Assembly: GCF_025421715.1 (NCBI RefSeq)
Contig: NZ_JAOEFC010000001.1
Coordinates: 868,001 to 932,000 of the forward strand
DNA length: 64,000 nucleotides
Reading direction: 5' to 3'
DNA from: Microbacterium festucae
Lineage (GTDB): Bacteria > Actinomycetota > Actinomycetes > Actinomycetales > Microbacteriaceae
Each line of letters starts with the position of its first letter. Position 1 is the stretch's first letter. Positions 46,748-55,535 of the stretch are shown here, piece after piece. The notes beneath the pieces are model-generated. The model worked only from the letters and a program-made list of their open reading frames with translations. It made no database searches and was not told the origin of the DNA. A program made the translations under genes and the position numbers.

Positions 46748-46763
46748 GTGTACGTGCGTACAC
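46748..46763. promoter_or_regulatory. Candidate TetR operator 2, overlapping the MFS promoter
   Basis: GTGTACGTGCGTACAC is a perfect dyad with 7-bp arms. It overlaps the putative -10 TACACT at 46759-46764 of the MFS gene, an ideal repression position. Confidence 0.7.
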
Positions 46764-46846
46764 TGTAAGGATGCTTGCACGCGCGCGCCCTGCGCCGCTG
46801 AGCCCCCTCCACCCACGATGCCTCTCGAAAGGCCGTCTCCCCGCCC

Positions 46847-48058
46847 GTGTACTCGCTCCTCCTCGCGATCATCTACATCGCCTTCATCAGCCTCGGGCTG
46901 CCCGATTCGCTCCTGGGCGCCGGGTGGCCGGTCATGCACCACGACCTCGATGTGCCGATCGCCTTCGCCGGCCTGGTCACGATGATCATCGCGGGCGGCA
47001 CCATCCTCTCCAGCCTCGCCTCCGAGCGCGTGACCCGCCGGTTCGGCGTGGGCGTGGTGACGGCGGTGAGTGTCGGGATGACCGCCGCGGCCCTCGTGGG
47101 CTTCTCGTTCTCGGATTCGTTCTGGATGCTGTGCCTCTGGGCCATCCCGTACGGCCTGGGCGCGGGGGCGGTCGACGCCGCGCTCAACAACTACGTCGCC
47201 GTGCATTACGCGGCGCGGCACATGAACTGGCTGCACGCGTGCTGGGGGCTGGGCGCGTCGTTGAGCCCGTTCATCATGAGCTTCGCCCTCACCGCCGACT
47301 GGGGGTGGTCGAGCGCCTACCTCATCATCGGCGTCATCCAGGCCGTGCTCACCTTCGCCCTGCTCATCAGCATCCCGCTGTGGAACAAGGTCAACGCCGT
47401 GCACCCCGCGGGGGCGGAGGAGGCGGAGGATGCCTCCGGCGCGCCCGCCGCGAGCCGCACCCACGTCTCGCTGGCCCAGGCGATCCGCATCCCCGGCGTC
47501 CTCCTGATCCTGACCGCGTTCCTCGCCTACTGCGCGCTCGAGAGCACCGCGATCCTCTGGGCCTCGAGCTATCTGGTGACAGAGCGCGGGGTGGATGCCG
47601 CGACGGCAGCCGCGTTCGCGTCGCTGTTCCTGCTGGGCATCACGGCAGGCCGCTTCCTGGCGGGCTTCTTCGCCGACCGGATCGGCGACCGGCAGATGAT
47701 CCGCGGCGGCTTCGCGGCCGTGGGGCTCGGCGCCCTGCTGCTCGCCCTGCCGGTGGGCACCGACCTGCCGGCGCTGATCGGACTCGCAGTGCTCGGGCTC
47801 GGCTGCGCCCCCATCTACCCGGCGATCATCCACTCGACACCGGTCAACTTCGGGCGGCGCAACTCGCAGGCCATCATCGGCATCCAGATGGCCGCCGCCT
47901 ACACCGGGTCGACCTTCGCGCCGCCCCTGTTCGGCATCCTGGCCGACGTCGTCGGACTGTGGCTGTTCCCGCTGTTCCTCGCCGTGCTCGTCGTGCTCGG
48001 CCTGTTCATGTCCGAGCGACTCAACAGCCTCGTCCGCCGCGGAGGCAACACGCACTGA
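46847..48058 (+). CDS. MFS transporter, TetR-controlled
   Basis: A 403-residue major facilitator protein with 12 helices (starting LLLAIIYIAFISLGLPDSLLG), related to the FucP-like group, with segments GAGAVDAALNNYVAVHY and GLGCAPIYPAIIHSTP. A charged central loop (EEAEDASGAPAASR) separates the halves. GTG 46847 is the best start although the ribosome-binding site is weak; the leader would be about 75 bases. Divergent tetR and two operators suggest induction by the transported compound. Confidence 0.88.
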   Translation: MYSLLLAIIYIAFISLGLPDSLLGAGWPVMHHDLDVPIAFAGLVTMIIAGGTILSSLASERVTRRFGVGVVTAVSVGMTAAALVGFSFSDSFWMLCLWAIPYGLGAGAVDAALNNYVAVHYAARHMNWLHACWGLGASLSPFIMSFALTADWGWSSAYLIIGVIQAVLTFALLISIPLWNKVNAVHPAGAEEAEDASGAPAASRTHVSLAQAIRIPGVLLILTAFLAYCALESTAILWASSYLVTERGVDAATAAAFASLFLLGITAGRFLAGFFADRIGDRQMIRGGFAAVGLGALLLALPVGTDLPALIGLAVLGLGCAPIYPAIIHSTPVNFGRRNSQAIIGIQMAAAYTGSTFAPPLFGILADVVGLWLFPLFLAVLVVLGLFMSERLNSLVRRGGNTH

Positions 48059-48085
48059 GCCGGCGCTCGCCCGTCACGCCCAAAC

Positions 48086-48125
48086 GAAGAAGCCGGCCGG
48101 AGCATGTGCTCCAGCCGGCTTCTTC
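48086..48125. terminator. Bidirectional terminator between the MFS gene and tRNA-Leu
   Basis: Perfect 12-bp arms at 48086-48097 and 48114-48125 (GAAGAAGCCGGC type) with an inner stem GGAGCA-TG-TGCTCC. T-rich bases follow the arm on the minus strand (TTCTTCGTTTG), in the right place to end the tRNA transcript; the plus-strand gene also ends here. Confidence 0.82.
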
Positions 48126-48131
48126 CTGTTG

Positions 48132-48215
48132 TGCGCGAGGGGGGACTTGAACCCCCACGCCCTTGCGGGCACTGGCACCTGAAGCCAGCGCGTCTACCTA
48201 TTCCGCCACTCGCGC
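48132..48215 (-). tRNA. tRNA-Leu (CAG)
   Basis: An 84-base class II tRNA. The acceptor pairs GCGCGAG with CTCGCGC, the anticodon stem CTGGC/GCCAG encloses TTCAGGT with anticodon CAG, a long variable arm TGCCCGCAAGGGCG follows, and the T loop is GGTTCAAGTCC. The CCA end is not encoded. Confidence 0.95.
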
Positions 48216-48359
48216 GATTCCGCTTGCGCGGAGTCAACCTGCCGAGGATATCACGACCGCCCGGGTGCGCCCGAATCCGGGCCCACCGCACCCGCTCCAT
48301 GGTGCGCTCAGGGTGTGCAACTAGCATGTAGCCACACGTCAGCCTGCCAGAGGAGCCCC

Positions 48360-49088
48360 GTGGGACTACTTGACAGCTTCGAGAAGGGACTCGAACGCGC
48401 CGTCAACAGCGCGTTCGCGAAGACCTTCCGCAGCGGCGTTCAGCCTGTGGAAGTGGCATCCGCCCTGCGCAGCGAACTCGACGTGAAGGCTGCCGTCGTC
48501 AGCCGCGACCGCATCCTCGCGCCCAACACCTTCGAGGTGCGCCTGGCGCCCGCCGACGCCGAGCGCATGGCGAGCCTGGGCAGCACGCTCGTGAACGACC
48601 TGCACCGCCTGGTCGAAGAGCACGCCAAGAAGCAGGGCTTCAGCTTCGCCGGGCCGGTGGCGATCTCGCTCGCCGCCGACGAGCAGCTCTCGACGGGCAC
48701 CCTGCGCGTGGATTCGCGCACGGCGGCCGGTGGCGAGGTGGCCTGGCGCGGCGTCGTCGACATCGCCGGCACCCGGCATCCGCTCGTCAAGAGCCGCACG
48801 GTCATCGGCCGCGGCAGCGACGCCGACATCACGATCGCCGACGCCGGCACGAGCCGCCGACACGTCGAGATCCTGTGGGACGGCGAGCGCGCCATGGTGC
48901 GCGACATGAACTCGACCAACGGCACCAAGCTCAACGGCACCAAGGTGTCGGAGGCCGCGCTGCCGCCCGACTCGGTGGTGACCATCGGCCGCACCGATAT
49001 CGTCTTCACTGTGGTGCCGCAGGCCCTGCCGCCACGCCCCGCGCCGAACGACGCGACCCGCGCCTTCGATCTGGGAGACCTTGCGTGA
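48360..49088 (+). CDS. fhaA: FHA-domain protein FhaA (DUF3662-FHA)
   Basis: A phosphothreonine-binding adaptor at the head of the Ser/Thr kinase and cell-wall operon. The 242 residues have the N-terminal DUF3662 domain (GLLDSFEKGLERAVNSAFAK, VEVASALRSELD) and a C-terminal FHA domain (about 145-235: IGRGSDADITI, SRRHVEI, NSTNGTKLNG). In mycobacteria FhaA binds phosphorylated MviN and influences peptidoglycan synthesis. GTG 48360 has AGGAG 5 bases upstream; TAGCAT at 48322-48327 is a likely -10. The central Pro-rich linker of mycobacterial FhaA is missing. Confidence 0.95.
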   Translation: MGLLDSFEKGLERAVNSAFAKTFRSGVQPVEVASALRSELDVKAAVVSRDRILAPNTFEVRLAPADAERMASLGSTLVNDLHRLVEEHAKKQGFSFAGPVAISLAADEQLSTGTLRVDSRTAAGGEVAWRGVVDIAGTRHPLVKSRTVIGRGSDADITIADAGTSRRHVEILWDGERAMVRDMNSTNGTKLNGTKVSEAALPPDSVVTIGRTDIVFTVVPQALPPRPAPNDATRAFDLGDLA

Positions 49089-49612
49089 GCGAACTGACCC
49101 TGCTGCTGCTGCAGGTGGGCTTCCTCGTCCTGTTGTGGTTCTTCGTGTTCGCCGTGGTCTACTCGCTGCGCGCCGACCTGTTCGGCGTGAAGGCGCGCAA
49201 GCTCCCCGAGCCGGCCACCGCCGCACCCGCAGCCGCCGCACCGAGCCCGAGCGCGCCGACCGCCCCCGTCGCTCCGGCGGCGCCGCGCTCCGCGTCGGGT
49301 CCGGTGAAGGCCACCACCGACGCCGTCTCGCGCATCGTCGTGACCTCGGGCCCGAAGGCCGGCCTCGAGCTGCCGCTGGGGTCGGAGCCGGTCACCATCG
49401 GTCGCTCCAGCGAGTCGGGGCTCGTCATCCGCGACGACTACACCTCCAGCCACCACGCGCGCCTGCTGCTGTGGGGCACCCAGTGGATGGTGCAGGACCT
49501 CGACTCGACCAACGGCACGTGGCACGACGGCAAGCGCGTGAGCGCGCCCGTGCCGATCACGGTGGGAGCCCCCATCAAGGTCGGCGCCACGACGTTCGAG
49601 CTGCGGAAGTAG
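49085..49612 (+). CDS. fhaB: Membrane-anchored FHA-domain protein FhaB
   Basis: A 175-residue protein with an N-terminal helix (LLLLQVGFLVLLWFFVFAVVY), an Ala/Pro linker and a C-terminal FHA domain (about 80-175: TIGRSSESGLVIRDDYTSSH, DLDSTNGTWHDGKRV). FhaB (FipA-type) links kinase signalling to cell division in relatives. GTG 49085 overlaps the fhaA stop. Confidence 0.95.
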   Translation: MSELTLLLLQVGFLVLLWFFVFAVVYSLRADLFGVKARKLPEPATAAPAAAAPSPSAPTAPVAPAAPRSASGPVKATTDAVSRIVVTSGPKAGLELPLGSEPVTIGRSSESGLVIRDDYTSSHHARLLLWGTQWMVQDLDSTNGTWHDGKRVSAPVPITVGAPIKVGATTFELRK

Positions 49613-49625
49613 CGGACGCCGCGAC

Positions 49626-50867
49626 ATGGTCTTCGAAGGATCGAGCACCGCGATCTCCCATACCGGGAAGGTGCGGTCGAACAACCAGGACTCGGGCTAC
49701 TGCGGCTCGAACCTGTTCGTCGTCGCCGACGGCATGGGCGGGCACGCCGGCGGTGACGTCGCCTCGAGCCTGGCCGTCCACCGTCTGAAAGAGCTCGACC
49801 ACGCCTACGCCTCGACGACGGATGCCGAACGGGAGCTGCGCGACGCGATCAGCGACACGGCGGCCGAGCTGATCGACACCGTGGCGGTGCGCCCCGAGCT
49901 GGCCGGCATGGGCACGACGGTCAGCGCCCTGGTCATGGTCGACGACTACGCGGTCGTCGCCCACATCGGCGACTCCCGCGTCTACCTCTTCCGCGACGGC
50001 GCGCTCACCCAGATCACCACCGACCACACGTTCGTGCAGCGCCTGGTCGACTCGGGGCGCATCACCCCCGAAGAGGCGCGCTACCACCCGCGCCGCTCGG
50101 TGCTCATGCGGGTGCTCGGCGACATGGACCCCGATCCCGAGATCGACGCGTTCATCATGCCCACCCAGCCCGGCGACCGCTGGCTGCTGTGCTCGGACGG
50201 CCTGTGCGGCGTGGTCGACGACGTGCACACCGGCAAGGTGCTCGGTCAGGGTTACGCGCCGGGCCGCACCGCCGACCTGCTGCTGAAGCAGGCGCTGGAT
50301 GCCGGTGCTCCCGACAACGTCACCATCGTGCTGGTCGACGTGGGCGGCAACCACCCGCTCGCCAGCGGCACGCCCACCATCGTCGGCTCCGCCTCCACGC
50401 CGCAGGGCGTGGAGATCCCCGCCGCCCGCTCGGGGCGCAGCAGCTGGCTGCACCCGGCACGCCAGGCCGCCAACGAGCCCACCCACTACGAGCCCGCGCT
50501 CGAGTACCTCGAAGAGGTCATCGAGGAAGACCGCCGCCGCGTGCGTCGGCGCCGCCTGTGGTGGATCGTCGGGCTCGTCGTCATCCTGGCGGCACTGGCC
50601 GTGGGCGCCTTCGCCGGCTACCAGTGGACCCAGACCCGCTACTTCGTCGGCTCCGACGACGACACCGTCGTGATCTACCGCGGGGTGCAGCAGGACATCG
50701 GCCCGATCTCGCTGTCGTCGGTCTACAACGACACCGGCATCCCCCTCGCCGACCTCCCCGTCTACCAGCGCATGGCCATCGAGGAGACCGTGTCGGCGCG
50801 CTCGCTCGCCGATGCGCAGGCGATCGTCGCGAGCATCCGCCGGTCGCTTCCGGAGGGATCACCGTGA
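49626..50867 (+). CDS. pstP: Ser/Thr protein phosphatase PstP (PP2C)
   Basis: The membrane-anchored PPM-type phosphatase that reverses PknA/PknB phosphorylation. The 413 residues have the N-terminal catalytic domain (about 1-240) with the metal-binding motifs GKVRSNNQDSG, VADGMGGHAGGDVAS, GDSRVYLFRDG and DNVTIVLVDV, a juxtamembrane linker, one helix near 310-332 (WWIVGLVVILAALAVGAFAG) and an extracytoplasmic tail of about 80 residues. Confidence 0.96.
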   Translation: MVFEGSSTAISHTGKVRSNNQDSGYCGSNLFVVADGMGGHAGGDVASSLAVHRLKELDHAYASTTDAERELRDAISDTAAELIDTVAVRPELAGMGTTVSALVMVDDYAVVAHIGDSRVYLFRDGALTQITTDHTFVQRLVDSGRITPEEARYHPRRSVLMRVLGDMDPDPEIDAFIMPTQPGDRWLLCSDGLCGVVDDVHTGKVLGQGYAPGRTADLLLKQALDAGAPDNVTIVLVDVGGNHPLASGTPTIVGSASTPQGVEIPAARSGRSSWLHPARQAANEPTHYEPALEYLEEVIEEDRRRVRRRRLWWIVGLVVILAALAVGAFAGYQWTQTRYFVGSDDDTVVIYRGVQQDIGPISLSSVYNDTGIPLADLPVYQRMAIEETVSARSLADAQAIVASIRRSLPEGSP

Positions 50868-52243
50868 CCGCCGAAGAGATCAGCACCGACACGTCCGTGC
50901 TGCGGGCGCTCAAGCGCATCCGCATGCCCGCCACGCACCGCAACCGCGAACTCGCGCTGCTGGCGTTCTCGTTCGTCATCAACGGCAGCGCGCTGGCCCT
51001 CGTGCAGCTGGGCGCCACCGGCGCGATCGACGCGACGTTCCTCTACTACTGCGGCGGTCTCACGGTGCTCGTGCTGGCCCTGCACATCGTGCTGCGGCTG
51101 CGCGCGCGGGATGCCGACCCGTTCGTCGTCCCGATCGCCACGGTGCTGACCGGCCTCGGCATCGCGATGATCTACCGCATCGACCTCGAGAAGAAGGTCG
51201 AGGGGTGGTCGGCGCTGTCGATCCGCCAGCTGGTGTGGACGGCCATCGCCATGGCCGGCGCCATCGCGGTGGTGCTGCTGCTGCGCAACTACCGCGTGCT
51301 GTTCCGCTACACCTACGTGTTCGGCTTCGTCGGCATCGCGCTCCTGCTGCTGCCGCTCGTGCCGGGCCTGGGCACCAACGCCAACGCCGACGTGTGGGTC
51401 TCGGTGGCGGGCCTGTTCTCGTTCCAGCCGGGCGAGCTCGCCAAGATCGCCCTCGCGGTGTTCTTCGCCGGCTATCTCGTGCGCACCCGTGAGGCCCTCA
51501 CCTCGGTGGGCACCCGCTTCCTCGGCATGACCTGGCCGCGCGCCCGCGAGCTCGGCCCGCTGCTGCTCATCTGGCTCGGATCGCTGGCGATCATCGTGCT
51601 GCAGCGCGACCTCGGCACCGGCCTGCTCATCTTCGGCATGTTCGTCGCGATGATCTACGTGGCCACCGGCAAGACCAGCTGGGTGCTGATCGGTGTCGTG
51701 CTGGCCGTGGTCGGGGCGATCGCCGCCTCGCAGGTGCTGCCCTACGTGCAGGCGCGCTTCACCAACTGGCTCGACGCGTTCAACCCGTCGCTGATGGACA
51801 ACAGCAGCATGCAGCTGGTCACCGGCATCTTCGGTCTGGCCCAGGGCGGGCTGATCGGTACGGGCCTCGGCCAGGGCCGCCCCGGCCTCACGCCGCTGGC
51901 CCGCAGCGACTACATCTTCCCGAGCCTGGGCGAAGAGCTCGGGCTCGTGGGCGTGTTCGCGATCCTCTGCCTCTACATGCTCTTCGTCAGCCGCGGCATC
52001 CGCATCGGCATGGCCGGGCAGGACGACTTCGGCAAGCTGCTCGCGACGGGCCTGTCGTTCACGATCGCGCTGCAGGTGTTCATCATGGTCGGCGGCGTGA
52101 CCCGCGTCATCCCGCTCACCGGCCTCACCACCCCGTTCCTCGCGGCGGGCGGTTCGTCGCTGGTGGCCAACTGGATCATCGTGGCCCTGCTGCTGCGCAT
52201 CTCGGATGCCGTGCGCTCCCGACCCCGGGTGGTGATCGGATGA
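50864..52243 (+). CDS. rodA: RodA/FtsW-family peptidoglycan glycosyltransferase
   Basis: A SEDS-family glycosyltransferase that polymerises lipid II together with the partner transpeptidase encoded next. The 459 residues have about ten helices. SEDS landmarks are seen: FSFQPGELAKIALAVFFAGYLV, LQRDLGTGLLIFGMF, ARSDYIFPSLGEELGLVGVF and GLTTPFLAAGGSSLVANW. GTG 50864 overlaps the pstP stop, and its stop overlaps the pbpA start. Confidence 0.95.
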   Translation: MTAEEISTDTSVLRALKRIRMPATHRNRELALLAFSFVINGSALALVQLGATGAIDATFLYYCGGLTVLVLALHIVLRLRARDADPFVVPIATVLTGLGIAMIYRIDLEKKVEGWSALSIRQLVWTAIAMAGAIAVVLLLRNYRVLFRYTYVFGFVGIALLLLPLVPGLGTNANADVWVSVAGLFSFQPGELAKIALAVFFAGYLVRTREALTSVGTRFLGMTWPRARELGPLLLIWLGSLAIIVLQRDLGTGLLIFGMFVAMIYVATGKTSWVLIGVVLAVVGAIAASQVLPYVQARFTNWLDAFNPSLMDNSSMQLVTGIFGLAQGGLIGTGLGQGRPGLTPLARSDYIFPSLGEELGLVGVFAILCLYMLFVSRGIRIGMAGQDDFGKLLATGLSFTIALQVFIMVGGVTRVIPLTGLTTPFLAAGGSSLVANWIIVALLLRISDAVRSRPRVVIG

Positions 52244-53697
52244 CCAAGGAACTGCGTCGCCTCAGCATCGTGATGCTCGCGATGTTCCTCGCCCTGTTCG
52301 CCTCGACGAGCTACATCCAGGCCGTCGGGGCGGGGGCCCTGCAGGCCAACACCGCGAACAAGCGCGCCCTCTACGACTCGTACGAGGTGCAGCGCGGCTC
52401 GATCTTCGCCGGCAGCGAGCTGATCGCCTCGTCGGTGCCCAGCAGCGACATCTACAGCTGGTCGCGCACCTACCCCGACGCCCAGAAGTGGGCGCCCGTC
52501 ACCGGGTACATCAACCCCGTGCTCGGATCGTCGACGGGACTGGAGCGCGCCATGAACAGCGCGCTGGCCGGCACCGGCAGCTCGCAGTTCCTCTCGCGCC
52601 TCGACCGCATCGTCACCGGCCAGCCCCCGCGCGGCTCGAACGTGCTCACCACGATCGACCCCGCCGTGCAGCAGGCGGCGTGGGAGGCGATCCAGCCCTA
52701 CCAGGGCGCCGTGGTGGCGATGGATCCCTCGACCGGCCGCATCCTGGCGATGGTGACCAGCCCGAGCTTCGACACGAACCAGCTCGCCTCGCACGACACC
52801 TCCGCGGTGCAGACCGAGTACGACCGCCTGGTGGCAGACCCCACCAAGCCTCTCTACAACCGCGCCATCGCCGGCGACCTCGACCCGCCCGGGTCGACGT
52901 TCAAGCTGGTCGTGGCCTCGGCTGCGCTGGCCTCGGGCGAGTACACGCCCGACTCGACGTTCGAGAACCCCGCCGCCTGGACGCTGCCGGGCACCTCGAC
53001 GCAGATCCACAACTTCGACAGCGGCACGTGCGGCCCAGGTGAGACGGTGACCCTGGCCACCGCGCTGCGGCTGAGCTGCAACATCCCGATGGCGCAGCTG
53101 GCCGTGCAGCTCGGCGACGACGCCATCCGCGAAGAGGCCGAGAAGTACGGGTTCAACCACTCTTTCGAGATGCCGCTGGTCTCCACGGCGTCGGTGTACC
53201 CGCGCGGGCTCAACGACGCGCAGACCGCGCTCAGCGGCTTCGGGCAGTCCGACGTGCGCGCCACGCCGCTGCAGATGGCGATGGTCTCGGCGGGCATCGC
53301 CAACGGCGGCGTGGTGATGAACCCGCTGCTGGTCGACTCGGTCGTCGCGCCCGATCTCACGGTGCAGCAGACGTTCGAGCCGAGCGAATTCGGCTCGGCG
53401 CTGACGGCAGAGCAGGCCGAGGTGATGACCCGGATGATGGTCGCCAATGTCGATGACGGCGCGGCCAGCGGTGCAAGAATAGACGGGGTCGAGGTGGCCG
53501 GTAAGACGGGCACGGCCGAGCACAATCCGGGCGATCCCTTCACCCTGTGGTTCACCGGTTTCGCACCGGCGGACGATCCCCAGGTGGTCGTCGGCGTCAT
53601 GGTCCAAAACGGCGGCGGGCTGGGTCAAGCGGGACAGAGCAGCAAGATCGCAGCTCCCATCGGAAAGAAAGTCATTGAGGCGGTGCTGAACGGATGA
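52240..53697 (+). CDS. pbpA: Penicillin-binding protein PbpA (class B transpeptidase)
   Basis: The transpeptidase partner of RodA. The 485 residues have one N-terminal helix, a dimerisation domain (EVQRGSIFAGSELIASS) and the penicillin-binding domain with SxxK in PPGSTFK (Ser219, Lys222), SxN as SCN near residue 285, and KTGTAE (Lys422). It matches mycobacterial PbpA, a PknB substrate needed for septation, in size and context. Confidence 0.96.
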   Translation: MTKELRRLSIVMLAMFLALFASTSYIQAVGAGALQANTANKRALYDSYEVQRGSIFAGSELIASSVPSSDIYSWSRTYPDAQKWAPVTGYINPVLGSSTGLERAMNSALAGTGSSQFLSRLDRIVTGQPPRGSNVLTTIDPAVQQAAWEAIQPYQGAVVAMDPSTGRILAMVTSPSFDTNQLASHDTSAVQTEYDRLVADPTKPLYNRAIAGDLDPPGSTFKLVVASAALASGEYTPDSTFENPAAWTLPGTSTQIHNFDSGTCGPGETVTLATALRLSCNIPMAQLAVQLGDDAIREEAEKYGFNHSFEMPLVSTASVYPRGLNDAQTALSGFGQSDVRATPLQMAMVSAGIANGGVVMNPLLVDSVVAPDLTVQQTFEPSEFGSALTAEQAEVMTRMMVANVDDGAASGARIDGVEVAGKTGTAEHNPGDPFTLWFTGFAPADDPQVVVGVMVQNGGGLGQAGQSSKIAAPIGKKVIEAVLNG

Positions 53698-55478
53698 GAC
53701 CGACGCAGGGTGTGAGCTTCGGCGGACGCTACGAGTTGGATTCGCGCATCGCCATCGGCGGCATGGGCGAGGTCTGGGAGGCGACCGATCACGTCATCGG
53801 CCGCACCGTCGCCATCAAGATCCTCAAAGACGAGTACATGGGCGACCCGGGCTTCCTCGAGCGCTTCCGCGCCGAGGCCCGCCACGCCGCCCTCGTCAAC
53901 CACGAGGGCATCGCCAGCGTGTTCGACTACGGCGAGGAGAACGGCTCGGCCTTCCTCGTGATGGAGCTCGTCCCCGGCGAGGCGCTGTCGACGATCCTCG
54001 AGCGCGAGGGGTCGCTGTCGACCGACAAGACCCTCGACATCGTGGCGCAGACCGCGGCCGCGCTGCAGGCGGCCCACGCCGCCGGTCTCGTGCACCGCGA
54101 CATCAAGCCGGGCAACCTGCTCATCACCCCCGACGGGCGGGTGAAGATCACCGACTTCGGCATCGCGCGCATCGCCGATCAGGTGCCGCTGACGGCCACC
54201 GGTCAGGTGATGGGCACCGTGCAGTACCTGTCGCCCGAGCAGGCGTCCGGACACCCGGCCTCTCCCGCCACCGACATCTACTCGCTGGGCATCGTCGCCT
54301 ACGAGTCGCTGGCCGGCAAGCGCCCCTTCACGGGCGAGTCGCAGGTGGCCATCGCGATGGCGCAGATCAACGACGCGCCCCCGCCGCTGCCGCAGACGAT
54401 CGCCGAGCCGGTGCGCAACTTCGTGCTCAGCATGATCGCCAAGAAGCCCGACGAGCGCCCGGCCACCGCCTCCGCCGTCGCCCGCGCGGCCACGGCGCTG
54501 CGCCGCGGCGACATCGCCGGTGCCGCCGCGATCGTGCCGGCCATCGCCGGAGCCGGCGCCGTCGACGAGGTCACGCAGCTGCTGACCGCCGGCACGGCCA
54601 CCGACCAGGCCACCCGCATCCTGCCCGCCACCGCCGCACTCGAAGAGACCCCGGGCGCCGAGGGCGAGCAGCCCAAGAAGAAGCGCAGCCCGTGGACCTG
54701 GCCGCTGGTCGCTCTCATCGTGCTGCTGGTGCTCGTGCTGGGCGGCACCCTGTGGGCGCTGCTGTCGGGCGACTCCAACGACACGCCCACGCCCACGAAC
54801 TCGTCGCCGACGCAGTCGCAGACCGCCAGCGAGACCCCGACGCCCGAGGCGACCGGGATGAACATCAACTCGCTGAACCTCGTGGGCTCGCAGTGCACCG
54901 CCGCCGCGCAGAAGGCCAAGGATGCCGGCTACGAGAACGTCACGTGCCAGCCGGGCAACCCGGCTCCCACCGCCGACGAGCAGGGCCTGGTCTACGAGGT
55001 CTCACCGCAGGAGAACGTGCCGTTCACCGAGCCGGTGACCCTGACCTTCTACGCCGACCTCACCCCGATGGCCGCACCCGGTGCCCCCAGCATCCGCCTG
55101 CAGGGCGCGCCGGTGCAGAGCGTCGTGGCCGGCTCGACCGTGGAGGCCTACTGGGAGGGCTACTCGTGCCCGGCCGGGGCCGGCCAGGTGACGGGCTACA
55201 ACCTGACGATCGCCTCCGGTGGCGTGTTCTCGGTGAACGGGTCGACCACCGCGTCGTTCTCGCTCGCACAGCGCGCGAACGCGACCATCACGGTCGACGA
55301 CTCGGGGGAGACCGTGCTGGCGGTCACCTACACCGTCACGTGCACCAACGCGAGCACCGACCGCACCTCCGACGCGTCGCCGCAGGCCAACGCCTCGATC
55401 ACCGCCGCACCGAGCCCGTCGCCCACCGCGAACGGCAACGGCAACGGGAACGGGAACGGCAACGGGTCGGACGGCTGA
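53694..55478 (+). CDS. pknA: Ser/Thr protein kinase PknA-like with unusual external region
   Basis: A 594-residue membrane kinase. The catalytic domain spans about 12-275: GGMGEVW loop, Lys42 in VAIKILK, HRDIKPGN with Asp136, DFGIAR, GTVQYLSPEQA. A juxtamembrane linker leads to a helix near 331-355. The external part holds one PASTA-like module (LVGSQCTAAAQKAKDAGYEN), then a beta-rich domain of about 100 residues with paired Cys (YSCPAGAGQVTGYNLTIASG, VTYTVTCTNAS) and a tail of Asn-Gly repeats. It overlaps the pbpA stop. pknB follows after 57 bases with its own -10. Confidence 0.93.
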   Translation: MRPTQGVSFGGRYELDSRIAIGGMGEVWEATDHVIGRTVAIKILKDEYMGDPGFLERFRAEARHAALVNHEGIASVFDYGEENGSAFLVMELVPGEALSTILEREGSLSTDKTLDIVAQTAAALQAAHAAGLVHRDIKPGNLLITPDGRVKITDFGIARIADQVPLTATGQVMGTVQYLSPEQASGHPASPATDIYSLGIVAYESLAGKRPFTGESQVAIAMAQINDAPPPLPQTIAEPVRNFVLSMIAKKPDERPATASAVARAATALRRGDIAGAAAIVPAIAGAGAVDEVTQLLTAGTATDQATRILPATAALEETPGAEGEQPKKKRSPWTWPLVALIVLLVLVLGGTLWALLSGDSNDTPTPTNSSPTQSQTASETPTPEATGMNINSLNLVGSQCTAAAQKAKDAGYENVTCQPGNPAPTADEQGLVYEVSPQENVPFTEPVTLTFYADLTPMAAPGAPSIRLQGAPVQSVVAGSTVEAYWEGYSCPAGAGQVTGYNLTIASGGVFSVNGSTTASFSLAQRANATITVDDSGETVLAVTYTVTCTNASTDRTSDASPQANASITAAPSPSPTANGNGNGNGNGNGSDG

Positions 55479-55535
55479 CCCGGGGGTCTTCCAGGACCGT
55501 CCACTAGGCTGGCGAGGTCCAGCCGAGGGAGTGAA

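Noticed and set aside
46771..46846. ATG at 46771 as the start of the MFS gene
   Set aside because: It is in a different frame from the transporter and gives an Arg/Pro-rich product.
48104..48331. 75-residue plus-strand frame across the tRNA-Leu
   Set aside because: It is the antisense of the tRNA and its terminator.
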